DNA of 17,025 nucleotides from Candidatus Avipropionibacterium avicola (GTDB lineage Bacteria; Actinomycetota; Actinomycetes; Propionibacteriales; Propionibacteriaceae): assembly GCA_018715445.1 (NCBI GenBank), contig DVLP01000275.1, positions 1-17,025 on the forward strand, given 5' to 3'. Positions 6,835-17,025 of this stretch are shown here, in pieces. The position numbers and the translations under genes are program-made. The notes beneath the pieces are model-generated. The model made no database searches, was not told where the DNA came from, and was given only the letters and a program-made list of their open reading frames with translations. Position 1 is the stretch's first letter, and each line of letters opens with the position of its first letter.

Positions 6835-6861
6835 CCGACGCGGGCGGGTTCCCGCGGTCGG
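6835..6861 (-). terminator. Strong GC hairpin between aroB and the copper cassette
   Basis: Directly after the aroB stop the minus strand folds as CCGA, a 1-base bulge, CGCGGG, a 6-base loop AACCCG, then CCCGCG and TCGG. That is ten perfect pairs with one bulge. No T-tract follows, so it is not a textbook intrinsic terminator. It could be a weak terminator, a 3' end stabiliser for the aro message, or a processing site that lowers expression of the following genes. It ends about 17 bases before the PCuAC start codon. Confidence 0.5.
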
Positions 6862-6862
6862 T

Positions 6863-7990
6863 TCAGTCGGCCAGGGCCTCGTGCGCGGCCCGCATCGTCT
6901 CCTCGTCGGGGCCGGTGAGCATCAGCGGCTGGGCGATGTCGGTCAGGGCGACGAACCGTACGGTGGTGCCGCGGGCCTTCTTGTCCTTGGAGATCAGGGC
7001 ACGCAGGGACGTCCAGTCACCGTGGTGGGTGATGGGCAGGCCGACCGCGGCCAGGACCGTCCGGTGTCGCTCGGTGAGCTCGGCCGACATCAACCCGAGC
7101 CGGTGGGCCAGTTCGGCGATGTAGACCATGCCGATGCTGACCGCCTCGCCATGGCGCACCCGGAAGTTCTCGTGGCGCTCGACGGCGTGACCGTAGGTGT
7201 GGCCGTAGTTGAGCAACTCCCTGGCCACCTCACTGCCGACCGAGGTCCGTTCGGTCAGGTCGTTGGCCACCACCTGGGCCTTGACCTCGATGCCGTGGGC
7301 GATGGCTCGGGCCAGTTCGGCGGAGTCCCAGCGCAGCAGGGCTGCCGGATCCTGCTCGACGAGGTCGAGGATCCGTGGCTCGGCGATGAAGCCACACTTG
7401 ATGATCTCGGCGAGGCCGGAGCGCACCTCGGCCAGCGGCAGGTGTTCCAGCAGGGACAGCTCGCAGAGCACGCCCCGCGGTTCGTGGAAGGCGCCGACCA
7501 GGTTCTTGCCGTGGGCGGTGTTGATCCCGGTCTTGCCGCCGACGGCGGCATCGACCATCCCCAGCACGGTGGTCGGGACCGAGATGAAGCCGACACCCCG
7601 CAGCCAGGAGGCGGCCACGAAACCGGCGAGGTCGGTGGTGGCCCCACCGCCGAAGCCGATCACCAGGTCACTGCGGGTGAAGCCGGCCTCGCCGAGACGG
7701 TCCCAGCAGTCGACCAGGACCTCGGCGGTCTTGGCGGCCTCACCGTCGGGCAAGGCGATGGTGAGCAGCTCGGCCCCGGTCGGAGCAAGGGCGTCGCGGA
7801 TCACCGACACCAGCTCGGTGAGCGAAGCAGGGTGGAGCACGGCGACGCGGGCGGCGCCCTCGACCAGCCCGGCCAGCTCGGTGATCACTCCGGTCCCGAT
7901 CACCACCTCGTACGGTGCCGTGGCCGAGTCGACCCGGACCCGACGGGTCGCCACGGCCGCACCCGTGGCGGAGCTGGACTCGTGGCTCAT
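6863..7990 (-). CDS. aroB: 3-Dehydroquinate synthase
   Basis: 375 residues. It converts DAHP to 3-dehydroquinate with NAD+ and a divalent metal, the second step of the shikimate pathway. The nucleotide-binding segment [17 protein letters not shown] (113-129) is followed by [19 protein letters not shown] (139-157) and NLVGAFHEP. Metal ligands are visible as Glu195 (GLAEIIK), His264 (NYGHTYGH) and His280 (RHGEAVS); active-site lysines 153, 162 and 198 are present. An upstream in-frame start at 8047 lies inside aroK and is rejected in favour of the ATG at 7990-7988, which overlaps the aroK stop (ATGA). It is the last of the aroE-C-K-B run. 3-Dehydroquinate dehydratase, which often accompanies aroB, is not in the window. 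Confidence 0.97.
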   Translation of the reverse strand: MSHESSSATGAAVATRRVRVDSATAPYEVVIGTGVITELAGLVEGAARVAVLHPASLTELVSVIRDALAPTGAELLTIALPDGEAAKTAEVLVDCWDRLGEAGFTRSDLVIGFGGGATTDLAGFVAASWLRGVGFISVPTTVLGMVDAAVGGKTGINTAHGKNLVGAFHEPRGVLCELSLLEHLPLAEVRSGLAEIIKCGFIAEPRILDLVEQDPAALLRWDSAELARAIAHGIEVKAQVVANDLTERTSVGSEVARELLNYGHTYGHAVERHENFRVRHGEAVSIGMVYIAELAHRLGLMSAELTERHRTVLAAVGLPITHHGDWTSLRALISKDKKARGTTVRFVALTDIAQPLMLTGPDEETMRAAHEALAD

Positions 7991-8790
7991 CGGGACTCCT
8001 CGTCGGTGACGGCGCGACGGGGCCGCACCTGCTCGTCGCTGTGCCACCCGACCTCGGCCAGGGCGCTGACGATCTCGTCGACCACCGGGGCCGGGTCGTC
8101 CCCGTCATTGCTGACGGTGACGGTGGCCAAGCCCTGGTAGACCGGGGTCCGTTCGGCCAGCAGCTTCATCAGGGTGCCGCGCACGTTGCCCATCAGCAAC
8201 GGGCGGGCGGTGTTGAGCCCGGCCCGCTGGATCGCCGTGGCGGCAGTGACCTCCAGCCAGATGACCGGATGTCCGGTGAGGGCAGCGCGGACCTTCGGCG
8301 CCATCACCGCTCCCCCTCCCAGCGAGACGACCTGGTGACCGTCGAGTGCCTCGGCGGTGGCCGCAGCCTCCAACCGGCGAAACCCGGACTCGCCGTCCTC
8401 GGCGAAAATCTCCGTGATGGAGCGGCCCTGCTGTTGTTCGATCATGCTGTCGACATCGCAGAACCCCAGTCCGAGACGCTCGGCCAACAGAGCACCGACG
8501 GTGGACTTGCCCGATCCGGGGGCTCCGATCAGCACGAGCACCCGCGACTCGGCCAGGGCGGCGTGGTCGGTGGCGGCATCGGCCCGTTCGGCGATCACCG
8601 AGGTCGCCTCCTCGGGGTCGACCACCTGGGCATGGTCCGGGTCGACCATGTCGGCGTGGGAGGGCTGCAACATGCCGACCGGGTTCTGCCCCAGCATCAC
8701 CGCGTCGTCGGGACGCAGCATGTTGGGCACCTCGCCGTCGTGGTCGAACGGATCGAAGATGTCATGGGGCTGCTGCTCGTCGGGGCTCAT
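7987..8790 (-). CDS. aroK: Shikimate kinase with repetitive acidic N-terminal extension
   Basis: 267 residues, about 85-95 more than ordinary AroK. The kinase domain starts near residue 83. It contains Walker [10 protein letters not shown] (89-97), the shikimate-binding Asp in [17 protein letters not shown], the GGG loop (VVSLGGGAV), the lid RPLL and the adenine-contact region ERTPVYQ. It phosphorylates shikimate at O3, pathway step 5. The first 82 residues are acidic, rich in Asp, Met, His and Pro, probably disordered, and contain five in-register octapeptide units at residues 25-64. Third positions in this extension are G/C-rich, so it reads as real coding sequence. ATG at 8790 is preferred over GTG at 8796 because GAGG lies 7 bases before the ATG. 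A shorter start inside the extension remains possible. It follows aroC by 9 bases and overlaps aroB. Confidence 0.93.
   Translation of the reverse strand: MSPDEQQPHDIFDPFDHDGEVPNMLRPDDAVMLGQNPVGMLQPSHADMVDPDHAQVVDPEEATSVIAERADAATDHAALAESRVLVLIGAPGSGKSTVGALLAERLGLGFCDVDSMIEQQQGRSITEIFAEDGESGFRRLEAAATAEALDGHQVVSLGGGAVMAPKVRAALTGHPVIWLEVTAATAIQRAGLNTARPLLMGNVRGTLMKLLAERTPVYQGLATVTVSNDGDDPAPVVDEIVSALAEVGWHSDEQVRPRRAVTDEESR
8599..8718 (-). repeat. Five-unit octapeptide (24-base) coding repeat in aroK
   Basis: Codons 25-64 of aroK divide exactly into five octads: [32 protein letters not shown] and VDPEEATS. The pattern is [LV]-x-P-x-x-A-x-[MV], with Pro at position 3 and Ala at position 6 in four of the five. 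The second unit is the most divergent. The preceding residues also end in PNM in register. At DNA level the units have drifted, so this is an old repeat. Confidence 0.7.
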
Positions 8791-8799
8791 CGTCACGCC

Positions 8800-10023
8800 T
8801 CAGCGGCTCTCGTCGTCCATGGTGACCGCCAGCCCGCGCCGGCGGACGTCCTCGAGGTAGGTCTGCAGGTTGCGCCGGGTCTCGCCGACCGAGTCGCCGC
8901 CGAACTTCTCGACCGCGGCATCGGCCAGCACCAGGGCCACCATCGCCTCGGCCACCACACCGGCTGCCGGCACCGCACAGACGTCGGAGCGCTGGTGGTG
9001 GGCCACCGCCTCCTCGCCGGTGGCGGTGTCGATGGTGCGCAGGGCTCGCGGCACGGTCGCGATCGGCTTCATCGCTGCCCGGACCCGCAGCACCTCTCCG
9101 GTGCTCATGCCGCCTTCGGTGCCGCCGGAGTGGTGGGTCGCCCGGGCCACCCGGCGACGCTCGCCCTCGGAGTCGATGACGATCTCGTCATGGGCCTGAC
9201 TGCCGCGGATGCGGGCCAGCTCGAACCCGTCGCCGACCTCGACCCCCTTGATGGCCTGGATCCCCATCAGGGCTCCGGCCAGCCGGGCGTCGAGGCGACG
9301 GTCACCGTGCACGTGGGAACCGAGGCCCGGAGGCACTCCCCAGGCCAGCACCTCGACGACACCACCGAGGGTGTCACCGGCCTTCTTGCAGTCCTCCACC
9401 TCGGTGACCATGGCCGCGGCGGTGTCCGGGTCGAAGCAGCGCAACGGATCGGCGTCGATGGTGTCGCGGTCGGCCAACGTCGGCAGCAGACCGGCCGGGG
9501 TCCGCACCGGGCCCAGCTCGACCACGTGGCTGATGATGGTGATCCCGTACGCCTGCTCCAGGAAGTTGGAGGCGACCCGACCGAGCGCCACCCGGGCGGC
9601 GGTCTCGCGGGCCGACGCCCGCTCGAGCACCGGACGGGCCTCGTCGAAGTCGTACTTCTGCATCCCGACCAGGTCGGCGTGGCCGGGGCGGGGCCGGGTC
9701 AGCGGGGCGTTGCGCGCCAGCTCGGCCAGCTCGGCCTCGTCGACCGGGTCGGCCGACATCACGGTCTCCCACTTGGGCCACTCGGTGTTGCCGATCTGGA
9801 TCGCCACCGGTCCGCCCAGGGTCTCGCCGTGACGTACGCCGCCGAGCAGGGTGACCTGGTCGGCCTCGAACTTCATCCTGGCGCCGCGGCCGTACCCGAG
9901 GCGGCGGCGGGCCAACGACTCGGCGATGTCGTCACTGGTGACGCGTACGTGGGCCGGGATGCCCTCCACCACTGCCGTCAGGGCTTGACCGTGTGATTCG
10001 CCTGCTGTGAGCCATCGGACCAT
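8800..10023 (-). CDS. aroC: Chorismate synthase
   Basis: 407 residues, the usual actinobacterial length. It eliminates phosphate from EPSP to give chorismate, using reduced FMN. All three family signatures are present: GESHG near the start (residues 8-12), the central [20 protein letters not shown] with [13 protein letters not shown], and [15 protein letters not shown] near the C-terminus. The [11 protein letters not shown] segment is also intact. The ATG at 10023-10021 begins [12 protein letters not shown] as in the family; the open frame continues upstream to 10266 inside aroE, but that part is low-complexity shadow sequence. The stop is 9 bases before the aroK ATG. A 68-base gap separates it from aroE, with no convincing promoter in it, so aroE-aroC-aroK-aroB are probably co-transcribed. 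Confidence 0.97.
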   Translation of the reverse strand: MVRWLTAGESHGQALTAVVEGIPAHVRVTSDDIAESLARRRLGYGRGARMKFEADQVTLLGGVRHGETLGGPVAIQIGNTEWPKWETVMSADPVDEAELAELARNAPLTRPRPGHADLVGMQKYDFDEARPVLERASARETAARVALGRVASNFLEQAYGITIISHVVELGPVRTPAGLLPTLADRDTIDADPLRCFDPDTAAAMVTEVEDCKKAGDTLGGVVEVLAWGVPPGLGSHVHGDRRLDARLAGALMGIQAIKGVEVGDGFELARIRGSQAHDEIVIDSEGERRRVARATHHSGGTEGGMSTGEVLRVRAAMKPIATVPRALRTIDTATGEEAVAHHQRSDVCAVPAAGVVAEAMVALVLADAAVEKFGGDSVGETRRNLQTYLEDVRRRGLAVTMDDESR

Positions 10024-10091
10024 GCCGGCAAGTCTCTCACCCCGCCACGACGGCGACGAACCGTGTCCGGGTCGCAGGCGGTGTGTCGACC
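10024..10091 (-). other. aroE-aroC intergenic spacer
   Basis: The only gap within the aro run longer than a few bases. A TCGACA motif occurs just after the aroE stop, but no TANNNT box lies at a suitable distance. A purine-rich GGGGTGAGAG about 10 bases before the aroC ATG is the probable ribosome-binding region. No hairpin with a T-tract is seen. Confidence 0.4.
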
Positions 10092-10913
10092 TCAGCCGGC
10101 GCGGGCCGCAAGGGCGGCGCGGCCGGTGGCGACCAGGACGGCCGGGTCGACCCGCTGCCCGGTCATCAGCTCGACCTGCTCCACCGCCTGGTGGGCCAGC
10201 AGGTCGAGGCCACTGACCACCGGGACCCCGCGTGCCTCGGCCTGCTGGGCCAGCACGGTCGGCCACGGGTCGTAGAGCACGTCGAAGACCAGCCGGGCTC
10301 GTTCGGCCGCCGCCGGGGCCATGGCGTCGGCGGCCCCGGCCGTCACGGTGGAGACGAGCAGGTCGGTGGTGGACAGCTCAGCGCCCCAGCCCAGGATCCG
10401 CAGCCGGAGCCCACAGGCCTCGGCCAAGGGTGCCAGCGCCTCGGCCTTGGCCGGGGTCCGGGCGATCACGGTGACCTCCTGGCACCCCAACAGCGCCAGC
10501 GAGGCCAGGGTGCTGCGGGTGGTGGCCCCGCTGCCCAGCACCACGGCACGCTCGATCCGGTCCACCCCGGTGGCGCGGATCGCCCCGACCAGACCGCCGA
10601 CATCGGTGTTGTGCAGTCGGTGCGGCTCACCGTCCCAGCCCAGCACCAGGGTGTTGGCGGCCCCGACCCGGGTGACCAGCTCGTCGGGCTCGCCCAGGTC
10701 GAGGGCGACCACCTTCAACGGCATCGTCAGGCTGAGGCCACGCCAGCGTGGGTCCAGCCCGGCCACGAAACCGGCCAGCTCGGACTCCTCCACCCGGTGG
10801 CGCTGGTAGCTCCAGTCGAGGCCGAGCTCACGGTAGGCGGCCCGGTGCAGCTCGGGTGAGAGGGAGTGGTCGATGGGTGAGCCGAGGACCGCGCAGATCC
10901 GGTCCCCGCTCAT
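10092..10913 (-). CDS. aroE: Shikimate dehydrogenase
   Basis: 273 residues. It reduces 3-dehydroshikimate to shikimate with NADPH, step 4 of the pathway. Substrate-site motifs are SPIDHSLSP (12-20, the Ser-x-Ser pair), TMPLK with catalytic Lys67, AANTL (Asn87) and HNTDVGG with catalytic Asp104. The Rossmann turn is GSGATTRS (127-134), where many homologues have GAGGxxRA. The C-terminal [17 protein letters not shown] carries the conserved glutamine. ATG at 10913 is chosen over an upstream ATG inside mltG because it shares its A with the mltG stop (TGATG) and gives the normal family start. It is the first aro gene after mltG. Confidence 0.95.
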   Translation of the reverse strand: MSGDRICAVLGSPIDHSLSPELHRAAYRELGLDWSYQRHRVEESELAGFVAGLDPRWRGLSLTMPLKVVALDLGEPDELVTRVGAANTLVLGWDGEPHRLHNTDVGGLVGAIRATGVDRIERAVVLGSGATTRSTLASLALLGCQEVTVIARTPAKAEALAPLAEACGLRLRILGWGAELSTTDLLVSTVTAGAADAMAPAAAERARLVFDVLYDPWPTVLAQQAEARGVPVVSGLDLLAHQAVEQVELMTGQRVDPAVLVATGRAALAARAG

Positions 10914-12034
10914 CAGCAGCCCTTGCCCGGGTTGGCCTGACACCACTGCTGGAACAACGCCACGTTGCCCTCGTGCTCCTCCAAGGTGTTGGCGAACCGG
11001 GTCTCGCCGGTCTCCAGGTTGACGGTGACGAAGTACAGCCAGTCACCGGCGGCCGGGGAGGTCGCCGCTTCCAGCGCTGCCCGTCCCGGGGCCGAGATGG
11101 GTCCGGGCGGCAGGCCCTTGTGCACGTAGGTGTTGTACGGCGACTTGTCGGCCCGCTGCTCGTCGGTCGTGGTCGTGGTGGTGTAGTCGTCGATCGCGTA
11201 GTGGACCGTCGAGTCCATCTGCAGCGGCATGTCCTGGGCGAGTCGGTTCACGATCACGCGGGCGACCTTGGCGCGGTCGTCCGGGCTGTTGACCTCCCGC
11301 TCGACGATCGAGGCGATGATCACCAGGTCGAGCGGCTTCATCTTCAGCGCGGCGGCACGATCCACCAGCTGGATGTCCTCGGCGACGGCGTTGTACTCGG
11401 CGACCATCCGGGCGAGCAACTCGATGGACTCGGTGCCCTGGGGTGCGTCGTAGGTGTTGGGGAACAGGAACCCTTCGGCGCTGGGCGCGTAGTCGGGCAG
11501 GCCGAGCGCCTTGCGGTCCTTGGCCGCCTTGCGCAGCGCCTTCAGATCGAAGTCGGTGTCCTCGTCCTCGGCGATGCGTTGCAGTTGTTGTGACAGCCGC
11601 AGGCCCTCGGGGATCGCGACGAAGCTGCGCAACATGTTGTCGGTGTCGAGCAACATGTCCAGGGCCTCGCGGGCGGGCAGTTCCGACTTGAGCTTGTAGG
11701 TGCCGGCCTGGATGTTGACGACCTCGGGATGGGACCGTACGGCGTTGAGGAAGGCCTGGGTCGACTTCACCACATTGGCCTCCACCAGCAGGTCACCGAT
11801 GTCGGCCGGGGTGGCCCCCATCGGGACCGTGACGGTGACGTCGGTGACGCCGGGGCCGTCGTAGTCCGGTGCCAGCTCCAGGCTGGCGGCGATCTCGTTG
11901 AACTTGGTGTAGATGACGAAGCAGCCACCGCCGATGATGGCCAGGGAGATCAGCACGGCGATCGCGCTCTTGACCTTCGAGGCGACGATGCGTCGCTTCC
12001 CGGTCTTGTGCTCCGGGTCGATGAATCCGCTCAC
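10913..12034 (-). CDS. mltG: Endolytic peptidoglycan transglycosylase MltG (YceG family)
   Basis: 373 residues from the GTG at 12034. It cleaves nascent glycan strands at the membrane and sets chain termination. A short basic cytoplasmic tail is followed by one membrane helix (about 22-43), a LysM-like region (about 60-137) and the catalytic YceG domain. The catalytic glutamate is probably Glu245 in IIASIVEREV; family motifs EGFLFPNTY and GLPPGPISAPG are intact. The GTG start has GGGGAG just upstream; a TTG at 12046 would add four residues but would lose that site. A poly-threonine loop (DDYTTTTTTDE) lies beside the active-site domain. It usually sits between ruvX and aroE in actinobacteria, as here, and overlaps aroE by one base. 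Confidence 0.95.
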   Translation of the reverse strand: MSGFIDPEHKTGKRRIVASKVKSAIAVLISLAIIGGGCFVIYTKFNEIAASLELAPDYDGPGVTDVTVTVPMGATPADIGDLLVEANVVKSTQAFLNAVRSHPEVVNIQAGTYKLKSELPAREALDMLLDTDNMLRSFVAIPEGLRLSQQLQRIAEDEDTDFDLKALRKAAKDRKALGLPDYAPSAEGFLFPNTYDAPQGTESIELLARMVAEYNAVAEDIQLVDRAAALKMKPLDLVIIASIVEREVNSPDDRAKVARVIVNRLAQDMPLQMDSTVHYAIDDYTTTTTTDEQRADKSPYNTYVHKGLPPGPISAPGRAALEAATSPAAGDWLYFVTVNLETGETRFANTLEEHEGNVALFQQWCQANPGKGC

Positions 12035-12067
12035 GGTGCTCCCCAATCGGCGCTCAGGTCAGGTTCG

Positions 12068-12073
12068 ATACTA
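12068..12073 (-). promoter_or_regulatory. Candidate mltG-aro promoter (-10 box)
   Basis: TAGTAT on the minus strand, in the 47-base gap between the ruvX stop and the mltG start, fits TANNNT and is near TATAAT. It would start transcription near 12061, about 27 bases before the mltG GTG. The -35 region, inside the end of ruvX, shows no clear match, so this is a moderate candidate for an internal promoter. Confidence 0.35.
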
Positions 12074-12081
12074 GTCAGCGA

Positions 12082-12566
12082 TCACGGCTCGACGGGTTCG
12101 CCGGGCGGTTCACCGGTGCGTCGCTCGGTTTCCAGAGCATGCTCCAGGATCGCCACGGCCGCCGCCTGGTCGATCACCGAGCGTTGCTGGTGGGACCGGC
12201 GACCGGCCTGCTGCAACTGACGCGCGGCACTGGTGGTGGTGAACCGCTCGTCGACCAGGCGCACCGTGATGCCGTCCTCGGCCACGGCAGCGGCGAAGCG
12301 ACGGGCCCGCTGGCGGATCCGTCGGGCGGCGGGCCCGTCCTGGCCCGACAGCGAGGTCGCCAGCCCGATCACCACCTCACGGGGCTGGTACTCCTCGACG
12401 ATCTCGAGCAGTTCGTCCAGCGCCGGGTCGTCCGGGCCGAACTTGCCGCCTCCAGCCCGTACGGTGCGGACCGGATGGGCCAGGATCGCGTCAGGGTCAC
12501 AGGCCGCGACGCCGATCCGGGCCTGGCCCAGGTCGAGGGCCAGCCGTACGCCGCGCCGGAAGGTCA

Positions 12567-12567
<1 letters not shown>
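12082..12567 (-). CDS. ruvX: RuvX/YqgF-family RNase H-like nuclease
   Basis: 161 residues, typical for the family. It has an RNase H fold and is linked to 16S rRNA 5' maturation in E. coli and proposed as a Holliday junction resolvase in others. Motif I is LALDLGQARIGVA with the first acidic residue. VVIGLATSLSGQDGPAA corresponds to the VVGLPxxxxGxxG loop, VRLVDERFTTTSA carries the DERFTT signature, and RSVIDQAAAVAILEHAL contains the last catalytic Asp. The frame stays open far upstream into alaS, but the ATG at 12567-12565 is supported by the 1-base overlap with the alaS stop (TGATG) and by the family N-terminus. The C-terminal tail GEPPGEPVEP is proline-rich and probably disordered. Confidence 0.95.
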
Positions 12568-15275
<2,708 letters not shown>

Positions 15276-15307
15276 GGAGGTTCCTTCGCTGGGCGGCTGA
15301 GCCGCGC

Positions 15308-15559
15308 TCAGTCGTGTGTGGGCTGGGAGTCGCGGTCTTCGACCAGGCCGAGTGCGTCACGCAGTTCGCTCTCGCGCTCGGCCGAGGCGGCTCGTGCCTC
15401 GGAGGCGAACTCGGTGATCCGGTCGAACACACCGGTGGCCTGCTTGTTGACCTGCTCGGTGACGGCAGCCGGAAGCTTCTTGGTGACCAGTTCCCTGCCC
15501 TTGAGCACGACGATCACCCCGACCGTCACTCCGGCGGCGAAGAGGAGGAAGCGGCGCAT
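15308..15559 (-). CDS. DUF6167-like small membrane-anchored protein
   Basis: 83 residues. An N-terminal membrane segment (about 3-19, RFLLFAAGVTVGVIVVL) is followed by a charged, mostly helical stretch (22-75) ending ELRDALGLVEDRD. The MRR-F-FAAG start and the E-x-E-L-R-x-x-L-GL tail are typical of the DUF6167 family, which sits between a DUF948 gene and alaS in many actinobacteria including Streptomyces. The biochemical function is unknown. The start ATG shares its A with the stop of the preceding gene (TGATG). The name rests on pattern memory rather than a search. Confidence 0.85.
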   Translation of the reverse strand: MRRFLLFAAGVTVGVIVVLKGRELVTKKLPAAVTEQVNKQATGVFDRITEFASEARAASAERESELRDALGLVEDRDSQPTHD

Positions 15560-15969
15560 CAGACCTTGGCCGCCCTACTGCGCTTGGCCTTGGTCCTGCC
15601 CCTGCCACGCAGGGCCTGGCGGACGCCGTACGACATGGCGGCGGTCTTGACCAGCGGACCGCCGAGGGTGGCGGAGAACAAGGTGGCGAGCTGGGCGGCG
15701 TTCTCGCTGACGACCGCGGCATTGGCGCTGACCTTGGCCGCGTCCTCGGTCACGATCGACAGCTTCTCGATCTCGGTGTTGGTCGCGGTCACGGTGCCCT
15801 TGAGCTCAGTCAGGATCGGGACCGACTCGGTGCCGATGTCACGGACCGCCAGACGCAACTCCTCCAGCACCCGTCCCAACTTGAACAGCGGGACGAAGCT
15901 CACCCCGACCAGCACGCAGAAAGCCACCGCCGCGATGATCGCTGCGATGTCGCCCAGTCCGACCTGCAT
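15559..15969 (-). CDS. DUF948-family membrane protein
   Basis: 136 residues. There is one membrane helix (about 5-27, IAAIIAAVAFCVLVGVSFV). Heptad-like alanine/valine/glutamate-rich sequence (30-100) follows, probably a coiled coil as in DUF948 and general stress YtxG-like proteins. The tail is very basic (RGRGRTKAKRSRAAKV). The ATG at 15969-15967 is preceded by a strong GGGAGGA ribosome-binding site 6 bases away; longer in-frame extensions to 16062 run through the promoter and repeat and are rejected. Its role is unknown. Conserved position upstream of DUF6167 and alaS suggests a housekeeping envelope function. Confidence 0.85.
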   Translation of the reverse strand: MQVGLGDIAAIIAAVAFCVLVGVSFVPLFKLGRVLEELRLAVRDIGTESVPILTELKGTVTATNTEIEKLSIVTEDAAKVSANAAVVSENAAQLATLFSATLGGPLVKTAAMSYGVRQALRGRGRTKAKRSRAAKV

Positions 15970-16010
15970 GTCTGTCCTCCCGTAGGTGGGTTGCTCGGGG
16001 TACCCGCGGA

Positions 16011-16038
16011 AGCCTATCCCAACCGTGCCTCGTGTCGA
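16011..16038 (-). promoter_or_regulatory. Promoter of the DUF948-DUF6167-alaS-ruvX unit
   Basis: On the minus strand TCGACA (16038-16033) and TAGGCT (16016-16011) are separated by 16 bases. The first matches TTGACA at five of six positions and the second fits TANNNT. Transcription would start near 16004 with a leader of about 35 bases containing GGGAGGA. This is the best-looking minus-strand promoter in the window. Confidence 0.6.
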
Positions 16039-16046
16039 TGTCCCGG

Positions 16047-16091
16047 CCCCCGAGCTCGTCACGCTTCCCGTCCCCCGAGCTCGTCGAGGGG
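16047..16091 (-). repeat. Second copy of the dispersed GC-rich repeat, downstream of rarA
   Basis: The full unit at 16072-16091 reads CCCCTCGACGAGCTCGGGGG on the minus strand. A partial copy follows: the 14-base core (plus strand CCCCCGAGCTCGTC) occurs at 16072-16085 and 16047-16060, a 25-base period. The arrangement, full then partial unit reading away from a stop codon, is the same as at 3391-3434. CCCC follows the rarA TGA without a gap. It may end rarA transcription before the next promoter. Confidence 0.6.
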
Positions 16092-17025
16092 TCAGCGCCC
16101 GTCGCGCAGGATCTCGCGGATGATCTCCCAGCGTTCACCCATCCGGGCGTCCATCCCGTACGGCGTCGGGTGGTAGTAGTCGGCGTCGACGAGTTCGTCG
16201 GGCAGGTACTGCTGGGCCGCGATCGCGTGGTCCTGGTCATGGGCGTACAGGTAGCCCTTGCCGTGGCCGTACTGTTCGGCCCCCGGGTAGTGGGCATCGC
16301 GCAGATGGGCCGGGACCTGCCCGATCCGCCCGGCCCGTACGTCGGCCAGCGCAGCGTCGATCGCCTTGTACGAGGCATTGGACTTCGGCGCCAGCGAGAG
16401 GTGGACCGTGGCCTGGGCCAGTGGGATCCGCCCCTCGGGCATCCCGATGAAGGACACCGCCTCCATCGCGGCCACCGCGAGCGGCAGTGCGGTGGGATCG
16501 GCCAGGCCGATGTCCTCCGAGGCCAGGATGATCAACCGTCGGGCGATGAACCGGGGGTCCTCCCCCGCCTCGATCATCCGGGCCAGGTAGTGCAGCGCGG
16601 CATTGACGTCGGAGCCGCGCACGCTCTTGATGAAGGCGCTGATGACGTCGTAGTGCTGGTCGCCGTCCTTGTCGTAGCGCACCGCCGCCTTGTCGACCGC
16701 CTGGGCGATCACCTCGGGCGTGATGACGACACTGTCGACGGCATCGGCACCGGCCGCGGCCTCCTCGAGGCAGGTCAGGATCCGGCGGGCATCACCACCA
16801 GCGAGACGGAGCAGATCGGCCCGCGACTCCTCAGGCAACTCGTAGTGGCCGTCGTCAGGGGTCCGCAGGCCACGTTCGTCGGTGAGCGCACGATCGACCA
16901 GCACCAGCAGGTCGTCATCGGTGAGCGGCTTCAGGGTCAGCAGCAGGGAGCGGGACAGCAGCGGCGAGATCACGGAGAAGCTCGGATTTTCGGTGGTCGC
17001 GGCGATCAGGGTCACCAGCCGGTTC
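16092..17025 (-). CDS. rarA: Replication-associated recombination protein A (AAA+ ATPase), 5' end missing
   Basis: The last 311 residues of RarA/MgsA (YcaJ), a clamp-loader-like AAA+ ATPase acting at stalled replication forks. The visible part starts inside the AAA+ core at sensor 1 ([15 protein letters not shown]) followed by LLSRSLLL. It continues through sensor 2 ([14 protein letters not shown]) into the characteristic C-terminal domain: [45 protein letters not shown] and [12 protein letters not shown]. The Walker A and B region lies past the right edge. The frame is open to the last base, so an internal GTG at 17015 is not the real start. The stop is followed at once by a GC-rich repeat. 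Confidence 0.96.
   Translation of the reverse strand, partial: NRLVTLIAATTENPSFSVISPLLSRSLLLTLKPLTDDDLLVLVDRALTDERGLRTPDDGHYELPEESRADLLRLAGGDARRILTCLEEAAAGADAVDSVVITPEVIAQAVDKAAVRYDKDGDQHYDVISAFIKSVRGSDVNAALHYLARMIEAGEDPRFIARRLIILASEDIGLADPTALPLAVAAMEAVSFIGMPEGRIPLAQATVHLSLAPKSNASYKAIDAALADVRAGRIGQVPAHLRDAHYPGAEQYGHGKGYLYAHDQDHAIAAQQYLPDELVDADYYHPTPYGMDARMGERWEIIREILRDGR

Noticed and set aside
6296..8140. 614-codon open frame on the plus strand opposite the PCuAC and aroB genes
   Set aside because: Antisense shadow of two well-supported genes; biased composition and no motif or plausible ribosome-binding site.
7915..9996. 693-codon open frame on the plus strand opposite aroK and aroC
   Set aside because: Shadow frame with a G/D/H/R-rich translation; the minus-strand genes carry all family signatures.
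10024..10266. Longer aroC start inside aroE
   Set aside because: The added 81 residues are low-complexity G/P/R-rich shadow sequence, while [12 protein letters not shown] at 10023 is the normal chorismate synthase start.
15276..15307. T-box or other tRNA-sensing leader ahead of alaS
   Set aside because: The gap is only 32 bases and lacks any T-box core or terminator; alaS is probably read through from upstream.
15970..16062. Longer DUF948 start with 31 extra residues
   Set aside because: It would translate across the predicted promoter and leader, whereas a strong GGGAGGA site precedes the ATG at 15969.

Overview
The window is a stretch of a high-GC Gram-positive chromosome, most likely from the order Propionibacteriales (Propionibacteriaceae or a relative). 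The evidence is the strong G/C bias at third codon positions, the gene order rarA - DUF948 - DUF6167 - alaS - ruvX - mltG - aroE - aroC - aroK - aroB - efp - nusB - car, an actinobacterial-type EF-P body, TANNNT -10 boxes and a probable leaderless transcript. The family-level assignment is inference; no marker gene was aligned. Coding density is very high, and no gene-free stretch exceeds about 140 bases.

Read along the minus strand from the right edge, the layout is as follows. (1) rarA, 5' end cut by the window. (2) DUF948 protein, DUF6167 protein, alaS and ruvX, behind a good promoter near 16011-16038. (3) mltG, aroE, aroC, aroK and aroB: a cell-wall endolytic transglycosylase followed by shikimate-pathway steps 4, 7, 5 and 2. 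(4) A three-gene copper/haem cassette: a PCuAC copper chaperone, a Tat-exported DyP peroxidase and CopC. (5) efp and nusB with their own promoter. (6) After an oppositely oriented pair of lipoprotein genes, carA and carB (left edge, partial) for carbamoyl phosphate synthesis.

Many neighbouring genes overlap by 1 to 4 bases (TGATG, ATGA or GTGA junctions), so the units are probably translationally coupled. Two segments look like additions to an otherwise conserved actinobacterial neighbourhood. The copper cassette lies between aroB and efp. The plus-strand lipoprotein pair lies between nusB and carA, where many actinobacteria carry pyrR-pyrB-pyrC.

The least expected items are four. The first is a five-unit, in-register octapeptide repeat in an acidic N-terminal extension of shikimate kinase. 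The second is a tandem pair of related but unrecognised lipoproteins sharing a four-cysteine pattern, apparently read from a leaderless promoter. The third is a short GC-rich dispersed repeat flush against stop codons at two distant sites. The fourth is an EF-P tip loop reading PGKGN instead of the PGKGPA I expect in many actinobacteria.
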